A stretch of DNA of 64,000 bases from Adenophora triphylla var. japonica (GCA_022495995.1 JAFEMH010001249.1:310001-374000), one strand, 5' to 3'. Shown: positions 44,459 to 55,732, counted from the stretch's first letter. Notes: generated by a model from the sequence alone, not told the origin. A program made the numbers and translations.

Positions 44459-45950
44459 CTAGCCTTTCATTAACTTGGTTGGCGGCGGACATGGTCTCCA
44501 CCGTCGTCGTGATCCTCCTTGCGCTTTGAGCCTCTCAGCGAGAACATCCCTCGAGACGATCAAAGACGGATTCCGACAGTCTCTTGAAGACATGAGGCCT
44601 GTCCAAAGCTTGCGTCTTTCCGAGGCATTCCCTTGCCTCGCCTCTCGTACCAATCCCCATCAAGAAAATCCTGAGTAGGATCGGTTCGCACATTAGCGGG
44701 ATCGGGCGAGCCTCGCTCCTTCGCAAGATCTTGCTGGCTACAAAAGAATCTCTTAGCGGTGAAAGCCGCAAGTCATCAATCTTCTCTGCACTAGGATGGC
44801 CGGTATGGAGGAACCAATCCAAATATTTGTCGAGACGGGAAGATGCTTGCATTGAAAGTCCGAAGGTTCGACCAGCGGTCCCGATTAGTTCCTACACCCC
44901 ATGCTTGAGCTAGCACTGCGCAAACTCTACACCAATATAAGACACTACACGAAAGCTCCTTCGAAAAGATAAGTGTCTGGCTGTGACCAAGCGACGGAGC
45001 ACCCGCTTGGAAAAGTAAAAGGAGGAATCTCGCAAACCCGGAAGAACAACCACTGTCAAAACCCTTGGTATTGGCAACATACTTGTTGACCTCCGATAAG
45101 GTGGACACCGAGAGAATATCGGCGGTTTCGGTCTTCGCAATCGGCTCGGCCCATTCATCCGTGAAAGATCTTTGATTAACAACTTTCGTGTATGATATGT
45201 AAAGGAGAATATTCCAACGGGGGACCTATCAACTTGAGATGCTCCCTAAGCCAAATAGTCAACGGAGGGGACTCCGCTTGAGTCATGTCGCCTTGATCCT
45301 ATGCGGCTCATCAAGACCATGAAGGGTCTCACCCAAGATTAGCGGAATAATGTTCCTAGAACGTTTCCTAGCACAACGAGAACAACTTCCACCGGTTGGG
45401 AATCGACCAAGCCGTCCCTACACGTAAACAAAACATCTCCGAAAAGAGAAAGAGCCGAGAAAGTTCCGCTTATGGACATGAAAAGCATCATCATCGGAAT
45501 CACCGTGAAGCGTCCGGAAAAGAAGAGCAATCAACCCACTTGCGGTGAACCAACTCATAACAAGTATCAAGGGGGATCCCTAACAATTCGTTCAAAGCCT
45601 CAGAATGATTCCTATGATACTTAGGAACAACAATCTCGCCGATCAAAGGCATATCCAAGATAATGGCGAATTCCTCCACGGTAGGCACCATCTCATTCAA
45701 AGAAAAATTGAAAAGATGAATAGAGGGATCCCAAAATCGAGCGGCACCACTGCAATAACTTCCAATCCGGTTGGAGGTTCTTCAAAGTGAAAAGAATTCT
45801 AAATCCAGTGCGATAAACTTATTGCGAGACCGGTTGCGAAACGACCTTACAAAATCCCTTGATGCTTGCTTGAAAGAGACAATCACTTCGAGAGGACAAA
45901 GAAAAATCATCGACAATCATGGACGTTGGGGCAATCTCCTTGGAAGCCAT
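44459..45950 (-). pseudogene. Tat-E antisense gene 2, DUF7745-like
   Basis: The start ATG (minus, 45950-45948) opens MASKEIAPTSMIVDDFSL. After frame changes the sequence reads LKNLQPDWKLLQ and then, at 45700-45500, NEMVPTVEEFAIILDMPLIG, which corresponds to NEIVPTHEDFRALI in Tat-D gene 2. The rest, LLGIPLDTCYELVHRKWVDC and further frames, continues to 44459. It resembles plant proteins annotated with DUF7745, many of which lie in retrotransposons; function unknown. A TATA box (TATAAAAT, + 46051-46058) and a palindrome pair lie upstream. Frameshifts abolish the protein. Confidence 0.7.
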
Positions 45951-46050
45951 GGATCACGGGGTTGAAAAAGAAGACAAGAGTTTCACCCTAACGAGGATAA
46001 CTCTAGAGTTTGAAAAGCTAGAATGAGTTATGCGGCCGGACTACGGGGTG

Positions 46051-46150
46051 ATTTTATAGGGAAAAGCTGTCAAAATCTGTTCGAAAAAGGAAGAGATTTA
46101 CACTTTGGGTAGCGTGTCTCGTGCGAGACACCTTATCTCGCGCGAGATAT
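46051..46150 (-). promoter_or_regulatory. Candidate promoter of Tat-E antisense gene 2
   Basis: On the minus strand a palindrome pair (46135-46150, TATCTCGCGCGAGATA; 46115-46132, GTGTCTCGTGCGAGACAC) is followed 57-100 bp later by TATAAAAT (46058-46051) and then by the start codon at 45950. In the second palindrome both arms carry GTGTCTCG/CGAGACAC, matched changes relative to the first. The order and spacing repeat what is seen at gene 1. Confidence 0.6.
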
Positions 46151-46562
46151 CCCTACGGCAAAAGCAACAACGGTTCTGCTCAAACGGCAATCTAGCCCCA
46201 GGCTTGGCGAAGCAAGTCTCGAAAAACCTGCGTGTACAATTCATAACATGCAATAAAACACCATACTCAGGCTCAAAATTGCGGCCTATCGGCCATTCCC
46301 ATTTCCGAAAAAAAAAAAAAAACATGGAAAGTCGAGAAAGTTAATTAAACTAATTAGACCTAGGATTAGGTGCTAAGAAAAAAAAAACCATTGTTTTGTG
46401 CTACCTACTTGTTCCTAACAGGTACCAGAAAAGAAAAAAAAAATTATGCAGGCCCACACGGCCAATATGTACGAGATAATCGATCGGATAAAGAGAAAAG
46501 GGGAGGGGATCACGCCATCAAGTCGCTCGAGCCGCCAACACCTCCGCCATCACCACCGGGGG
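46151..46562. other. Spacer between the two antisense genes of Tat-E
   Basis: Non-coding with A-rich runs at 46308-46322, 46378-46387 and 46432-46443. No feature beyond the downstream end of antisense gene 1. Confidence 0.5.
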
Positions 46563-48749
46563 CTACCATCCCTCCTCGACCTCTTGGCTCCGCATAGTAG
46601 GGGTCATCGCCGAGGCAGCTGTTGAGGCCGCCGAAGAAGCTTTGCAGAACGACCTCTCGGACGGGTCCGACACCAAAGCCATCAACCCGGCCATCTTGGT
46701 CGCTCCACGGTTGGAATCGGCCGCGGATATGGTGACCTGAAAATCAAAGAAAAGAAGATGCTCGAGATGGAGTCGGACATATACACTTATATGCACGAAC
46801 AGTACAAACGAAACATACCGAAGAGACATCGGCGGGAGGCGGTAACCCTCGGGAATACGATCGGGAGACGGGATGTGCCCCATCATTGGCATGCTCCCAT
46901 CATATACGTGTAGCTCGAAGGGCCGTAGTGCAGGGCAAAGGCGAGAGAACCGGTAGCTGAGAGGAAGTGCTAGGGGATTTGAAGAACTGAAGCGAAGCGA
47001 GAGGCGGAGCCACGAGCATGTGATCGCCTATCCCCCACCGGGAGGGGACCCATCAACCGAGGCGAAACTCCGCATAAGAAGCCCGGGAATCACGCAAGCC
47101 GTCGCCGCATCACCCACCAAAAGACCTGCATAATCATCCTCTGGAATAGAGTGGGTGGGATACATCGACCTCGGCGGATCCGCCGGTACCCTGTCTGATA
47201 GTCTACCCCGGCCGTGCTGTGGGAAGACCCGCTCACCAAGGTACATGGTATCTCCCTCCAAAGACGCCAGCATCCTCTGCATCCGGTAGCATCCCAAGCG
47301 CGATGCACCTCCGGCTCAACGGGGTCCAAGGATATAGGCCCGGCCTCTCGTACTCAGGTGTCAGCGTGGCCCGCGCCTCCGCCACCGTCGAGTCCAATCC
47401 TGGTCCTCCTCCTCATCAACGGTCCGGTTCGGGTGGCTCCACCTCACGATATCCGGAAAGCAAAGGGGCTCGGCTCTCCAACTCAAACTTGTACGGCCCA
47501 AGAACAGCATAGCCCCATATACGCACAAAGAAAACGGATCAAATTCGGTATAAAACTCGGACAGAGCATACGGACGAGAAAACGAAACGAGAATCAAGAG
47601 CATACCTCCCGGGCATAAGAATACCCGACGAGAGAGTCCTTGGTATTCCTACATGCCTCATCCATGGCATGGTAGCGGTAGGCTAGCCCGGCGAGCCCCA
47701 ATCATAGCCGCTCACTTCATCCGAGATCAACCAACAAGCGTAACAAAGAAAGACGGGCCGTAGAAGAATGGTTCGCAAAAATAGTCTCGAAAGGATATAC
47801 CGAGAGGGCACCCCTCACCAACCGATCAATATTCACATTCGGCTTCTCAGAGTAGTCCTCAATCGGCCAGGAGGGTGTCAACTCAGCGGCATACCCCTTA
47901 ACCTTGTTAGGGAAACCAATCAAGCGCCTCCACGCCATTGGACTCGCGAGGCTTATAATTCGGAAACTTCGGCGGGGATCGCCAATGAACTCTAACCCCG
48001 TGATAGCAAGAAAATCGGATCGGAGTCATAGTCGCTTCCCGAAGCGCAAGTGAGCGGTGTGGGTAGTGTCCCACCACCTCTCCCGAATAGCCTGGAGAAC
48101 TTGGGGAGTCCGCCTTATTCCACTGGAGATTGTCAATGAAAGTCAACAAACCCGTTTGGGCCACCCTAGCTCGGACGCCGTCAAGATCCTTGATCTTGTC
48201 CCACACCGCCTTAGCCATTTTCGGACTCCCAGACAGGTTCTTAATTGGCTTGTACGGCTGCAAACGAGAGGAAAAACGAGAGAGGGCAACATTAGAAATC
48301 ATTCCAAATCAAGAAATCAATGAAATAGAAGAAATTTTTCATTGAGACATTTCATCGAACACTTGGCGTGCGTACAAGAAAAGCTTGCCCAAGGATGTCA
48401 ATCATAATCCGAATCAACCTCTCCTACAATCCATGATGTGTAGGAGGCTCATATGCACACAATGCAACAACAAACATCCAAAGAAAATGCACAAAATTAA
48501 AGCATGCAAGGGAACCTAGCTCTAAGCACAAACAAGAACAAAAGCCATTGATGGAACTTTGAATTCAAGGGAAAGGAAATTCAAACTCAATGCAATACAA
48601 GAAACAAGAGGTGAAGATAGAGTTCTTACCAAGCCCTCCCGGACAGCGGTAGAGATGTGGGCGTGCCTATCGAATGTGAGATCATCGCGGGGATAATCCT
48701 TCCCTAGTAAATAACTCCCCAAGATAGGATTTCTTTGTTCTTGAGCCAT
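46563..48749 (-). pseudogene. Tat-E antisense gene 1, plant mobile domain (PMD) type with introns
   Basis: Exon 1 (48749-48630) encodes MAQEQRNPILGSYLLGKDYP and ends at a GTAAGA splice donor; the acceptor, after a pyrimidine tract (CTCTCGTTTGCAG), puts exon 2 at 48257. Exon 2 has MAKAVWDKIKDLDGVRARVA and LLTFIDNL, matching exon 2 of Tat-D gene 1. After frame changes come GKRL/EATMTPI-like and VKGYAAELTPSWPIEDYSEK. Near the end an 82-bp intron (46818-46737, GTATGT...TTTTCAG) sits at the position of the last intron of Tat-D gene 1. PMD proteins are widespread in plants and often TE-derived; some act in silencing. This copy is broken. Confidence 0.72.
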
Positions 48750-48892
48750 CGATTATGGAAGGAGGAGGGATTGAGAATGGATTAGGGGAGAATCACCAAT
48801 CAAATCCACGAAAAATTGCAAAGAAAGCGACCTTGGCTTGAGCTAGGGAGGGAATTTTGGAAAAGATGTTTTCAAAATAAACAAGAGTTCTT

Positions 48893-48951
48893 TGTTTATA
48901 TGCCCAGACAGTAGATATCTCGCGCGGTATATCATATCTCGCGGCGAGATA
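48893..48951 (-). promoter_or_regulatory. Candidate promoter of Tat-E antisense gene 1
   Basis: On the minus strand the palindrome TATCTCGCCGCGAGATA (48951-48935) and an imperfect second one (48933-48916) are followed by CATATAAAC (TATA box at 48900-48893), 144 bp before the start codon. The plus-strand side carries CCTTCGG directly after the pair, as at other Tat-E sites. Confidence 0.6.
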
Positions 48952-49178
48952 AACCTTCGGAAAAGGACAAAATTGTCCTCGACAATAAGCGTCTACGCAA
49001 CGTCAAAGTTCAAAATTTTGACACATTTACCCTTGGAAATGATAAACTAGCGGAAACGTGGAAAAACCGACACCGCAAGTCACGGAACAGGCCAAACGTG
49101 ACGCCCGCACAATCGCCGTGCGGCACCGGTCGCCGAGATCCGAGTGGTCCACGAGATCAACTCAATCCACATGATTGA
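48952..49178. other. Non-coding segment upstream of antisense gene 1
   Basis: No feature recognised; CG-rich words increase towards the minisatellite. Confidence 0.4.
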
Positions 49179-49600
49179 GCCCGAGACGGGTGGATCGTCA
49201 TCAAAAGCTCGGTCCAACGCCCAAACAGGTGGATCGTCATCGGGAAAAGCCCGGTCAACGCCCGAGACGGGTGGATCGTCAAACCAAAAGCTCGGTCAAC
49301 GCCCGAACAGGTGGATCGTCATCGAAAAAGCCCGGTCAACGCCCAAACGGGTGGATCGTCATCGAAAAAAGCCCGGTCCAACGCCCGAGACGGGTGGATC
49401 GTCGAACCAAAAGCCCGATTCAACGCCCAAACGGGTGAATCGTCATCCCCAACAACAAAAAGCCCGATTCGGAGCCCGAAAGGCGAATCGTCACAAAACC
49501 GACGGGACTCGGAGGGCCGGACGGGTAAGCCTTTGTGTTCTAACATAATTCCCGCGAGGTTCGGAGCCCGAGACGGGTGAATCTTGAGACGGGCGGGTAT
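49179..49600. repeat. 41-bp minisatellite in the 3' region of Tat-E
   Basis: About nine units of 40-49 bp begin GCCCGAGACGGGTGGATCG or the variants GCCCAAACGGG and GCCCGAACAGG, followed by TCATCnAAAAGCCCGG. The array decays after 49440 and ends near 49600. Long frames through it are periodic by-products. The unit variants look like different renderings of one original CCCAGACAGG-like word. Confidence 0.85.
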
Positions 49601-49721
49601 ATTACGGAATTGGGTCTTGATTTGATTCCTCGGTATGAATTTACCTTTTCGAAAATAAAATCTCCGCGATTTTCAAATAATTTTCAAAATACCTAAAGCG
49701 GCCTTTTCGTGTTTTGGAGTC

Positions 49722-49766
49722 GAACTACGTTTTGGTCGATTCTCCGATAGAGATACGTAGGCGGCC
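49722..49766 (+). other. CTACG hairpin, class II copy in Tat-E
   Basis: Outer stem CTACG/CGTAG is perfect. The inner stem is CTC/GAG, where Tat-D has CCC/GGG, again a compensatory pair. It ends CGTAGGCGGCC and lies about 90 bp upstream of the LTR. Confidence 0.75.
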
Positions 49767-49841
49767 GTGCGGCACGACCATCCCGATGTTCGGAATGATG
49801 TCTTTTCTATCGACGACACTTCTTCTTTCATAAGACACATC

Positions 49842-49853
49842 GCCGAGGGGCTC
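49842..49853 (+). other. Polypurine tract of Tat-E
   Basis: GCCGAGGGGCTC is immediately followed by the LTR start TGTAGACACC. Confidence 0.88.
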
Positions 49854-50839
49854 TGTAGACACCCCATTACGAACACATCGGAACATACTTATACCACTCT
49901 AAGTCTCGCTTTGAGTCAAGAAGTAGAAATCCACCATTTCGTCATGTTTCGTTAAGTTTTGACTAACTACCGTTAGTTTGGGACTAAAGCGCATACGAGA
50001 TAACGAGGAAAGGACAAAGCGTCCACGGGAGCAATATCTCGCCGCGAGATGGCGTGTCTCGCGCGAGATATCCCCCTCTGCGGTGCGGACGACGGTTCCT
50101 CGTCGATTTCAACCTCTTTTCGAGATAAAACTTTATCTCTCAGGCCAACCAATGGGAGAAGAGGTCTAGAACCATCGATAGGGTTTTAACTCTCCACTTC
50201 TTCATATCCAGGCTCTATAAATACTTGGTGACTTCCAAGGTTCGGGAGGTCGAAGAATTTTCACAACACACACATTTTGTTGGTTTCTCTCCTTGAAAGA
50301 ATCCTACAAAATCACCCTAAAAACTCCCCTCATAGTTTTTTTGTCAACCTTGTTGATAAACAAGCATCAATCTCAAACTAAGGACCGAGGCGAAGCTCTG
50401 TCCGTGTGAAGGAGTCGACTCTAAACTTGAGTCGAAACTGCCCAAATCACCTCACGCAAGGTAATCCCTAAACTTCCTTCTAATTGATTGTTAGAGTGGT
50501 ATAAGTCCATAGAATCTAGGATCGGCCTAGAGCCTCTCCAAATCATGGAGACGGTCTCGAAGCAATCGATTCTACATTCCGTTTGACCTCGTCAAATGGA
50601 CCTTTATTTGTAGTATTTAGATTCGTTTTTTACTTCTTCTTTTAAAAACCTCTCTTTTCTTTAGCAAGACCGATCTCCGGATTGGGTGAAATGGATGCCT
50701 TCTAAACCTACCCATTTCATAACCTAAGCCCCGAACTCAAATCTCTTTCAAATGGTTTTTCTATGTTTCCAATCAAATAATATAGGTGGCGACTCATAAA
50801 AAATAAAAGGAATAAGAATTTCTTTCTCACAACGCTACA
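49854..50839 (+). repeat. 3' LTR of Tat-E
   Basis: 986 bp, matching 35079-36072. The palindrome pair is at 50036-50050 and 50057-50068, the TATA box at 50216-50223. About half of the differences from the 5' LTR turn CAG or CTG into a CG-containing word (for example CTGATAG to CGATAG, and three CAG to CGG changes near 50081-50100). Confidence 0.96.
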
Positions 50840-53454
50840 ACGACATGATAATCCACTCCAAAGGCGAGGATGGGTAGCACTTTGTTGACCTGCGAAAGTT
50901 CTTTGAGAGGCTGAGACAACATTCCATGAGACTAAACCCTGCTAAATGCACCTTCGGAGTGACAAGGGGAAAAGTGCTTGGGTATATGGTCACGGAGCGA
51001 GGTATCGAAGTCGACCCCCGAAAGATCAAAGCCATTATGGACATGTGGCCACCTCAAACCCAGACAGAAGTCAAGAGCTTTATGGGTAAACTGCAGTACA
51101 TCAGCCGTTTCGTCAATCAGTTGACCACTATGTGCGAGCCCATCTTCAAGCTCATGAAGAAGAATGTAGATACAGAGTGGACCGAGGAATGCCAGGATGC
51201 CTTTGACCAGATCAAAGCATACTTAGTACATCCTCCAGTACTATGCCCCCCTCTTCTGCTCTATCTCACTGTCACTGATACGGCAGTTGGGGCTATGCTT
51301 GCTCAGGAGAAGAAAGACTCTCGGGTAGAGAATGCCATTTACTTTGTCAGCCGGAAGCTGCAGGGAAGTGAGCTCAATTACTCCGCATGTGAAAAGACTT
51401 GTGCAGGACTGGTCTGGGTAGTCGGCAAGTTGAAGCATTATATGCAAGCCCACCCTGTGAATTTGGTCTCGAAAATGGACCCCATCAAGTACATCTTCGA
51501 TAAGCCTTCCCTCTCGATGCGTCTAGCAAAGTGGTCCTTCTTCTTAGCAGAGTACGACATCAGCTACGTGACCAGAAAGGCCATCAAGGGCCAAGCATTG
51601 TCAGACCATCTGGCGAACTTCCCCAGTAATGAGGACCGTGGGCCTGAACCCCAATTCCCAGATGAAGGGATCTTCGCAGTCGAGCCTGAAAACCGATGGC
51701 AGCTTTTCTTTGATGGAGCTGCTAACAAAAGAGGAAATGGCGTAGGGATGCTACTGGTCGATCCGAAAGATGAGCATACACCCATAGCCCTCAAGCTGAA
51801 CTTCCCTGCCACGAACAATGTCGCCGAGTACGAAGCTTGCATTGCTGGTTTGGAGGCTGCCCTAGAAAGGAATGTCAAGGAGCTCGAAGTTTATGGAGAC
51901 TCAGCCCTGATCATCAACCAGGTCTCCAACAAATGGAAGACTGTGGACCCTAATCTTCAGCGGTATCATGCCCATATGGAGGAGTTGACTGGACAGTTCA
52001 GAGAAGTGACTTTCCACTACTTGCCAAGGGAAAAGAACAGATTCGCAGATGCCCTAGCTACTTTAGCCTCACTGGTAGAGATTCCCGAGGGAAAAGCTAT
52101 AAAACCCTTCAGAGTGGGTAGAAGAGAAGCCCCAGCTTTCTGTTGTGAAGTAGACCTGGGACCCGAGCCTATCAAGGAACCGTGGTACAATCAAATTTAC
52201 CAGTTCCTCAAAGATGGAGAGTCAGCTTTCAAAGATGAAGAAGGTAGACCAAAAGAAGGTGTTAAAGCCAAGAGCTTGCAAGCCCTGAAAAGGTTAGCCT
52301 CCCATTATGTCATTCTAGGAGGCAACCTGTACAAGAAGCGGTATCAAGGACCACTCCTCTTATGCGTCACTCAAGAAAGGGCCAAAGAGTTGATGACTGA
52401 AGTCCACAATGGTCCCTGCGGTCCTCATATGAATGCTAGAGCCCTGATGCAAGTAATCCTCAGAATGGGTTACTACTGGATTTCCATGGAGACAGACTGT
52501 GTTCAGCATGTCCGAGCGTGCGACAAATGCCAACGGTTTGCCAACCTCAACCATCTCCCGCCTCATGACCTGTACTGCATGACGACTCCCTGGCCGTTTG
52601 CAACTTGGGGTATTGACGTGATAGGGAAGATAGCCCCGGCAGGAAGCAATGGGCATGAATTCGTGTTAGTGGCAGTCGACTACTTCACCAAGTGGGTAGA
52701 GGCCAAGTCCTACAAGGTCCTCACTTCCAAGAAGGTGGCCCAGTTTATCAAAGAAAACATAATGTGTAGATATGGGGTGCCCAATGAGATCATTTCTGAT
52801 AATGGGTCACACTTTGAAGGGGACTGCGGTAGATTGCTGTCAGAGTTCAGGATCACTCGCCACAAGTCGTCCCCGTACAGACCTCAGACTAATGGAGCCG
52901 TGGAAGCTGCTAATAAGACGCTCGAACGGATCATCCGGAAAATGGCCACCCGTGGTCGTGATTGGCCCGAAAAGCTGCACCTAGCACTCTGGGGCTACAG
53001 AACGTCTGTCAGAACAGCCACAGGAGAAACCCCTTTTGCCCTAACTTACGGGATGGAAGCAGTGTTACCAGTGGAGTTGGAAATCCCGTCATTAAGGGTC
53101 CTCCTGGAAAACAGTATCAACGAAGTAGAATGGTTGCGTAGCCGGCATGATGAGTTGGCCCTGCTCGACGAAAGAAGGCTTAAAGCCATGGAGCATACCC
53201 GAGCCTATCAGAGGCGAATGGCCAGAGCATTTGACAAAAAGGTCAAGGCCCGAGACATCAAAGAGGGTGACTTAGTGCTGAAAGTAAAGCCCCCTACCAG
53301 AGACAACCCCCTGGGAAAATGGGAACCCGTTTGGATCGGCCCGTATGTGGTGCAGAAGATACTATCGGGAGGAGCCATGAAACTTGCAGACCTGGACGGC
53401 AATCCCTTTGTCCACCCAGTCAACGGTGATAAGCTCCGAAGGTACTATGTCTAA
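50840..53454 (+). pseudogene. Tat-D pol: end of RT, RNase H, second RNase H and integrase
   Basis: After the Tat-E insertion the frame resumes at the active site (DDMIIHSKG). One TAG at 50875-50877 is the only stop before TAA at 53454; from 50926 there are 842 open codons. Domains: RT thumb (residues 1-65), RNase H (about 105-235), a second RNase H specific to the Tat lineage (about 258-390; acidic residues in LFFDGAANK, AEYEACIAG, YGDSALIIN and NRFADALATL), integrase zinc domain (HNGPCGPHMN and CDKCQRF, about 488-545), catalytic D in WGIDVIGKI, D in ISDNGSHFE, E in NGAVEAANK, and a C-terminal domain with GKWEPVWIGPYVV. All catalytic residues seen are intact. It would copy and insert the element if RT were whole. 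Confidence 0.96.
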
Positions 53455-53501
53455 GAAATAAAAAAAAATAATTAAAAAAAAAGAGAAAAAAAAATATATT
53501 A

Positions 53502-53683
53502 GTGCAAAAAGAGTAATGCCCAGCTAGGCTGAAAACCCAAAAAGGGCGGTCTAGGCAAAAAACAGGGTTGCACATAAAAAAAAGAGAGAAAAAGAAAAAA
53601 TCTTAGTGCAAAAAGAGTAATGCCCAGCTAGGCTGAAAACCCAAAAAGGGCGGTCTAGGCAAAAAACAGGGCTGCACATAAAA
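53502..53683 (+). other. Twin post-pol hairpins of Tat-D (104-bp tandem)
   Basis: Two near-identical 78-bp units start at 53502 and 53606. In each, CTAGGC (53524-53529, 53628-53633) pairs with GTCTAG (53549-53554, 53653-53658) with one G-U, an inner ACCC pairs with GGGC, and GTGCA at the start can pair with TGCAC at the end. They begin about 50 bp after the pol stop codon. Confidence 0.8.
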
Positions 53684-53706
53684 TAGAAAAAAGAGTTCAC
53701 CAGAAT

Positions 53707-53763
53707 GAACTACGAAGACCTGAGCCCCTTAGTCTTTCTTGTAAAAGGGGAACGTAGGCAGCC
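53707..53763 (+). other. CTACG hairpin, class I post-pol copy in Tat-D
   Basis: Outer stem CTACG/CGTAG and inner stem CCCCTT/AAGGGG are perfect, around a loop of about 14 bases. Same place relative to pol as in Tat-E (44210-44269). Confidence 0.8.
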
Positions 53764-54082
53764 ATTTATGGTTCGGTCTAAACAATAAAAAGGGCGATTA
53801 AGTTTCCATGAAATGCGTCCTAAACAATAATAAAGGGCATTTCAGTTTCCATAAAACAGGCCCCAATCAATAAGACATCTGAAATTTCCATGAAATTGTG
53901 TCTTGATTAATTTCTAAGATAATATCTCTTGTTCATTACAAGTTAAAAACTTCTTGATGAGTTCAAGCACGGTCTACTCTTGACTCTGCTAACCTGCTAC
54001 AAAGATCTAAAATACAATAAAATGCCTAATAAAACTACTGTGTTTGCAAAATGGCAATAAGGGAATCCTAAGAAAAGATCTG
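53764..54082. other. Spacer between hairpin and antisense gene 2 in Tat-D
   Basis: AT-rich. The word CATTTCAGTTTCCATnAAA recurs about three times between 53800 and 53895. No gene. Confidence 0.5.
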
Positions 54083-55584
54083 TCAGTCGTCATTCGCTGA
54101 GTCTTCTTTGGTCTTCTTCCCTTTACCTCGACCCCGTCGAGTGTTCTTTCTCTTCTTCTCTATAATGTCGGTCTCCCTCATTCCGACCTCAGGTATCCTC
54201 ACTGGAGCCTCTATCAAACCCGTGTCAATAAGTGCCCTCTCTACCCGAGCACGAGTCCGCACTTCCTCCCTCTGAGCCTCAGTCAAAGGAGCGACCTCGG
54301 ACAATCTCTTGTATCGAGCCTCCATATCTCTAATCAGGTCACCCGACTGGTTATGGCGACTCGCCTTAGCCTCAGTCTCCCTCAGAGTCCTACTTGAGTC
54401 GCGGTCAGCTCCCAATAAAGTCTGACGTCTCTCCCCCAATATGACCTGAGTCGCTCCCATCTCCCTCTCGTACCAATCCAAGTAGACAGTGGTCAAGATG
54501 GTACTCTTCCTGCTCCTGAAGATAGCCCTGGGTGGGAAAGCAGTATATGTCCAAGCCCTCGAGAAGAATGAGAAGCTGGCTGGATCTCTCATATCAAATG
54601 GCACCACCTCCATGGTACGGATGTCCTCCCAATCGCTCAATGGCTCCTGTAAGGCCCCAAACTGCCTGGATACCAAGCAGGGTATGTAGAAGGATGACCA
54701 GCAGAACCCTGGAACCCTCACTATATAGGACTCCTGAAATATCCTCTGATGCGCAACCTCCGGTGAGGTACCCACCGCGGATGTCCAAAGTGGATAACCT
54801 AGCCATCATCGGCTCCAGCCTACCCTGGTCCTGCTGTCGAGGTGCACCTCTCCGAGAAATCACCCGAGGGCACCGAGTCGGCAAAGCCCCCTGGCAAAGC
54901 CCCAAGCCTCTCCTGCAGCCATAAAGTCGATGCAGTGGGCTCCCGAGACCTCATGAAATGGTCTCCCTAGCCATCCTGTCAATGCCATGAAAGGTCTCAC
55001 CCAAAACCGGTGGGACAATGTCCTTCCCGGCCACTGCAATCTCGACCATGTCCAAGAGACCACCATGATAGATCCCCACGGACTCGGTGGTGAACGAGAA
55101 AAGAGAATACGCAGAGGATAAAGGCATCCATAGCCACCGTGGTCGCAGCCATATCTGGAGACCCAAACCTGCCCGGGATATCAGAAAGGTCAATCCTGTC
55201 TGGGGCTATCATCATCCTCTCGGCTTCTTCCAGAGAAATCTGCAGAAAAGATGCAAGCTTTGTCGCCACCGGCACGTCTTCGATCAACGGAATCGATATA
55301 GCCTCAATTTCTGGACCCGCAATCAAGGCTCGGAAGTCTTCATGCGTTGGGACAATCTCATTGTAGAAAAAGCAGTAAACGTGTCTCCGGACGTCCCAAA
55401 ACTTTGCTGCTGCTCTCAAAAGGTCCCAATCGGGCGGGAGATCCCTCAAATGCCATAAAGACTTGATCTTGAAGGAAGAATCAAGCAACCCCTTGTGAGA
55501 TTGAAAGTTGTATCTCACCCAAGACTGAAGATCGGACAGAAAGCGGTCTCTTTTCCCCCTTTGCAATCTAACGGGCTTCTCCAT
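54083..55584 (-). pseudogene. Tat-D antisense gene 2, DUF7745-like
   Basis: I place the start at the ATG at 55584 (MEKPVRLQRGKRDRFLSD). The N-terminal part has LRDLPPDWDLLRAAAKFWDV and NEIVPTHEDFRALIAGP, features of plant DUF7745-type proteins. A frame change near 55100 leads into VGIYHGGLLDMVEIAVAGKD, and another near 54870 into the last frame (54775-54083), which has a predicted coiled coil (ERRQTLLGADRDSSRTLRET and following) and a basic tail (KKRKNTRRGRGKGKK) that could be a nuclear signal. Total length about 500 residues. Role unknown; its twin in Tat-E occupies the same position. A palindrome copy lies 139-148 bp upstream. Confidence 0.72.
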
Positions 55585-55722
55585 CGCAAAATGATCAAAG
55601 GTGGTGTCTTTAGGTCCAATATGTGCTCTGGGAACAGTTAAGACAAGTCTAAGTTGAAAATGAAATGAAATGTCCAAGCCTTGGTTTTATTCTGAAAATA
55701 ACCAGTCCAGACAAGACTGTAA

Positions 55723-55732
55723 GCCGCACGGC
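55723..55732 (-). promoter_or_regulatory. Tat-D palindrome upstream of antisense gene 2
   Basis: GCCGCACGGC, the same word as in the Tat-D LTRs, followed on the plus strand by CTCATTT as in the LTR copies (CTTCATT). It is 139-148 bp before the chosen start codon. No clear TATA box is seen here. Confidence 0.5.

Larger units (their letters stand above)
35079..50839 (+). mobile_element. Tat-E: 15.8 kb Tat-lineage element, target site ACGAC
   Basis: ACGAC flanks it at 35074-35078 and 50840-50844. The LTRs are 994 and 986 bp, with PBS for tRNA-Arg and a clear polypurine tract. It holds gag, protease, RT, two RNase H domains, integrase and two antisense genes, all with frameshifts after about 39700. 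It is the youngest layer of the nest. Many frameshifts and LTR differences fall at CAG/CTG sites, which may reflect sequencing error rather than age. Confidence 0.96.

Noticed and set aside
49144..49580. Three overlapping long frames through the Tat-E minisatellite
   Set aside because: They are periodic by-products of a repeat of about 41 bp; all frames show the same repeated words and none has a domain.
54489..55458. Plus-strand frames opposite antisense gene 2 of Tat-D
   Set aside because: They are shadows; the conserved motifs shared with Tat-E are on the minus strand.
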